15,791 nucleotides of DNA from an uncultured Fretibacterium sp. (GTDB lineage Bacteria > Synergistota > Synergistia > Synergistales > Aminobacteriaceae), in the NCBI RefSeq assembly GCF_938030725.1, contig NZ_CALHIQ010000131.1, forward strand, positions 1-15,791. Direction: 5' to 3'. This document shows positions 14,208 to 15,791 of this stretch, one piece after another (position 1 is the stretch's first letter; the number at the start of each line of letters is the position of its first letter). The notes beneath the pieces were generated by a model. The model saw only the letters and a list, made by a program, of their open reading frames with translations. It searched no databases and was not told where the DNA came from. A program made the translations under genes and the position numbers.

Positions 14208-15281
14208 TCAGGTGGGCCTGGCCTCGCGCTTGACGTCGCCGCGGTCCATGGAGAGGCGCCGGCCGATGCCGGCCATCCTGCGTTCGAGGAGTGTACGGCC
14301 CTGGGCGGACTCCTCTCCGGTGCAGAGCTTGCCGTCGTAGATCGCGTACTTCTTTCGCACGGAGGCGGGGGAGAGGTTCGGCATCACGACGTTGGCGCCG
14401 GCCCGAATCCCCATCTCCCGCCCCATGGGGTGGACGGTCCCCAGCGCCGTCGTGGCGGGCAGCAGGACGGGCGGGTGGATGAGCCGGATGATGGAGAGGA
14501 GGTAGCAGGTCAGCTCCGCGCTTCCTGCCGGGCGGCCTCGGAACTCCGTGTCCGCCTGCGGGATGAAGGGGCCGATGCCGCACATCTCCGGCTTGAACGC
14601 TTCGATGAACTTCAGGTCCTTCGCCAGCTCCGCGGCGGTCTGGAAGGGGGAGCCCACCATGAAGCCGCAGCCTGCCTGATAGCCGATCTCCTTCAGGTCC
14701 TGAAGGCAGCGCATCCGGTTTGTAAAGGACATCTCCGCCGGGTGCAGCCTTGCGTAGTGGGTCGGGTCCGCCGTCTCGTGGCGCAGGAGGTAGCGGTCCG
14801 CGCCGGCGTCGAAGAGGCGCTGAAAGCTCGCCCTCCCGCGCTCGCCCAGGGAGAGCGTCACCGCGCAGCCGGGGCAGCGCGCCTTGATCTCCCGGATGAG
14901 GGTGCAGAGCATGGCGTCGGTGAAGTGGTCGTCCTCGCCGCCCTGCAGGACGAAGGTGCGGAAGCCCAGCTCGTAGCCCTCGCGGGTGCAGTCCAGGATC
15001 TCTTGAGGCGTCAGGCGGTAGCGTCTGCAGCGCCCGTTGTGGCGCCGGAGCCCGCAGTAGAGGCAGTTGTTCCGGCAGAAGCTGCTGATCTCGATCAGGC
15101 CGCGGGCGTAGACGTCCTGCCCGTAGATGCGGTCCCGCTCCTCGGCGGCCAGCGTCCGTAGCAGGGCTGCGCCCTCCTCCGTGCGGCAGGCGATGAGGCG
15201 TTCGTACTCATCCAGGCTCAGGCTCCTGCGCTCCGCCAGGGCCCGGATCAGCGGAAGGGCGTCCCCGCTCGCGTCACTCAC
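14208..15281 (-). CDS. hydE: [FeFe]-hydrogenase maturation radical SAM enzyme HydE
   Basis: Acts on the HydG product during assembly of the 2Fe subcluster; it is a cytosolic radical SAM protein. The 357-aa protein has Cys69-x3-Cys73-x2-Cys76 (FCRNNCLYC), the GxRTFVLQGGEDD region, LSLGER, YLLRHETADPTHYARLHP and GFMVGSP, typical of HydE. The C-terminal region retains only one Cys (Cys320) at the place of the second cluster site of some homologues, which is not essential in the family. GTG at 15281 overlaps the stop of the upstream regulator-like gene by 8 bases, so they are translationally coupled. No clear ribosome site precedes it. Confidence 0.96.
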   Translation of the reverse strand: MSDASGDALPLIRALAERRSLSLDEYERLIACRTEEGAALLRTLAAEERDRIYGQDVYARGLIEISSFCRNNCLYCGLRRHNGRCRRYRLTPQEILDCTREGYELGFRTFVLQGGEDDHFTDAMLCTLIREIKARCPGCAVTLSLGERGRASFQRLFDAGADRYLLRHETADPTHYARLHPAEMSFTNRMRCLQDLKEIGYQAGCGFMVGSPFQTAAELAKDLKFIEAFKPEMCGIGPFIPQADTEFRGRPAGSAELTCYLLSIIRLIHPPVLLPATTALGTVHPMGREMGIRAGANVVMPNLSPASVRKKYAIYDGKLCTGEESAQGRTLLERRMAGIGRRLSMDRGDVKREARPT

Positions 15282-15531
15282 GGAAGACGACGTTGGAAAA
15301 GGCCGTCTTGACGCTGACGCCGTTCAGGCTGCCGACCCGCCCCGACAGGGCGGAGATGGTGTCCTGCGGCGCGTCCAGCGCGATCGAGATGATGTGGACC
15401 TTCCGCCGGCGGTAGGGCAGCCCCATGCGCCCGATGATGTGTTCCCCATACTCGTGCAGGATTCCGTTCAACTCCTCGACGGAGTCCACGTTCTCGACGA
15501 CGATGCTCATGACGGCAACTCTTGTCTCCAT
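15274..15531 (-). CDS. TM1266-family iron-only hydrogenase system regulator-like protein
   Basis: An 85-aa ACT-like protein. METRVAVMSIVVEN, the HEYGEHIIGRMGLPY block, then VHIISIALDAPQDTISALSGRVGSLNGVSVKTA match the TM1266 family that sits in hyd maturation loci and is called a putative hydrogenase system regulator; a biochemical role is not established in the family as far as I know. It lacks an obvious DNA-binding domain. ATG at 15531 is chosen because AGGGGGG lies about 7 bases upstream; the frame's ATG at 15618 has no such site and would add a non-family N-terminus. It is the first gene of the hyd operon. Confidence 0.9.
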   Translation of the reverse strand: METRVAVMSIVVENVDSVEELNGILHEYGEHIIGRMGLPYRRRKVHIISIALDAPQDTISALSGRVGSLNGVSVKTAFSNVVFRE

Positions 15532-15581
15532 AGACGATCCCCCCTGAAAAATTGTGACGATGATTAAGGTTGTTGGAACGG

Positions 15582-15633
15582 CCGCGAAATCCGCGAAATA
15601 AAGAAACCGCGCTCTCATTGACGAAGGGCGCGG
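15582..15633 (-). promoter_or_regulatory. Leader with attenuator-like hairpin and tandem repeat
   Basis: CCGCGC (15607-15612) pairs with GCGCGG (15628-15633), with CT/AG pairs beyond one mismatch. On the minus strand the stem is followed by TTTCTTTATTT, as in an intrinsic terminator. The following bases contain CCGCGAAAT twice in tandem (15582-15590 and 15591-15599). This lies between the hyd promoter and the first hyd ORF. Confidence 0.4.
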
Positions 15634-15691
15634 CGGAACACACGGGATAAGCCCTTCTTCTCAGGCGCCTCTCGCGGGCCTTTGAACTCAG

Positions 15692-15730
15692 GAATAACTT
15701 TATTCTGTCATAAGATGTCTGAAAAAGCAA
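15692..15730 (-). promoter_or_regulatory. Candidate promoter and operator of the hyd operon
   Basis: On the minus strand, TTGCTT (15730-15725) is 17 bases from CAGAAT (15707-15702). A perfect 14-base palindrome, GAATAACTTTATTC (15692-15705), overlaps the -10 and the start region, where a repressor would act. The leader to the ATG at 15531 is about 165 bases. The -10 box is only a partial match. Confidence 0.45.
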
Positions 15731-15791
15731 CCGAAAAGGGCGCGCTGAGTGCTATAGTTGAGACGCGAAGCGCCGGGCTCCGGGGGATCGG

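Noticed and set aside
1..15791. CRISPR arrays, insertion sequences, tRNA or rRNA genes
   Set aside because: No regularly spaced repeats, transposase-like proteins, terminal repeats or cloverleaf-type sequences were seen.

Overview
The window is a GC-rich bacterial chromosome segment with tightly packed genes. I read 17 protein-coding genes with confidence plus one possible leader peptide. The five HydEFG-locus genes for [FeFe]-hydrogenase maturation point to a fermentative anaerobe. Thiol peroxidase, a flavodoxin, a MATE exporter and a surface protein with SLH-like repeats fit this. The mix resembles Synergistota, for example oral or gut members, but that is an inference from gene content and composition. 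No rRNA or marker protein is here to settle it. The rsmG-parA-parB order is usual near bacterial replication origins, so the window may lie near oriC, although I found no parS or DnaA-box cluster.

Layout. 1-470: no gene; two hairpins, a third weak terminator-like site and a possible structured RNA. 479-3294 (+): hutI (imidazolonepropionase) overlapping a secreted phosphodiester-glycosidase-family protein with SLH-like and SPOR-like segments. 3440-3976 (+): a secreted protein of unknown function with a lysine-rich tail, closed by a strong bidirectional terminator. 4062-6050 (-): MATE exporter and flavodoxin, with a good promoter in front of the MATE gene. 6205-7065 (+): a promoter, a possible leader peptide and two tandem SSB-like OB-fold proteins, ended by a long hairpin. 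7085-7980 (-): promoter, small Cys-rich protein, then tpx. 8090-8615 (+): promoter, small membrane protein and terminator. 8620-11298 (-): an overlapping cluster rsmG-parA-parB-atpZ-like gene. 11399-15730 (-): TM1266-family regulator-like protein, hydE, hydG and hydF.

How the parts work together. HydG makes the Fe(CO)(CN) synthon, HydE processes it and HydF is the scaffold that delivers the 2Fe subcluster to HydA, which is not in this window. The ACT-like TM1266 homologue is a probable regulator of that system. The par genes segregate the chromosome, and the AtpZ-like gene translationally overlaps parB without any atp operon after it. The Cys-rich protein and Tpx form a small thiol/oxidant-defence operon.

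I do not see a clear new defence or mobile system. The best leads are the tail-less SSB-like pair with its structured transcript, the Lys-tailed secreted protein, the Cys-rich/tpx pair, the SLH/SPOR/NAGPA surface protein, and the operator-like sequence plus attenuator-like hairpin ahead of the hyd genes.
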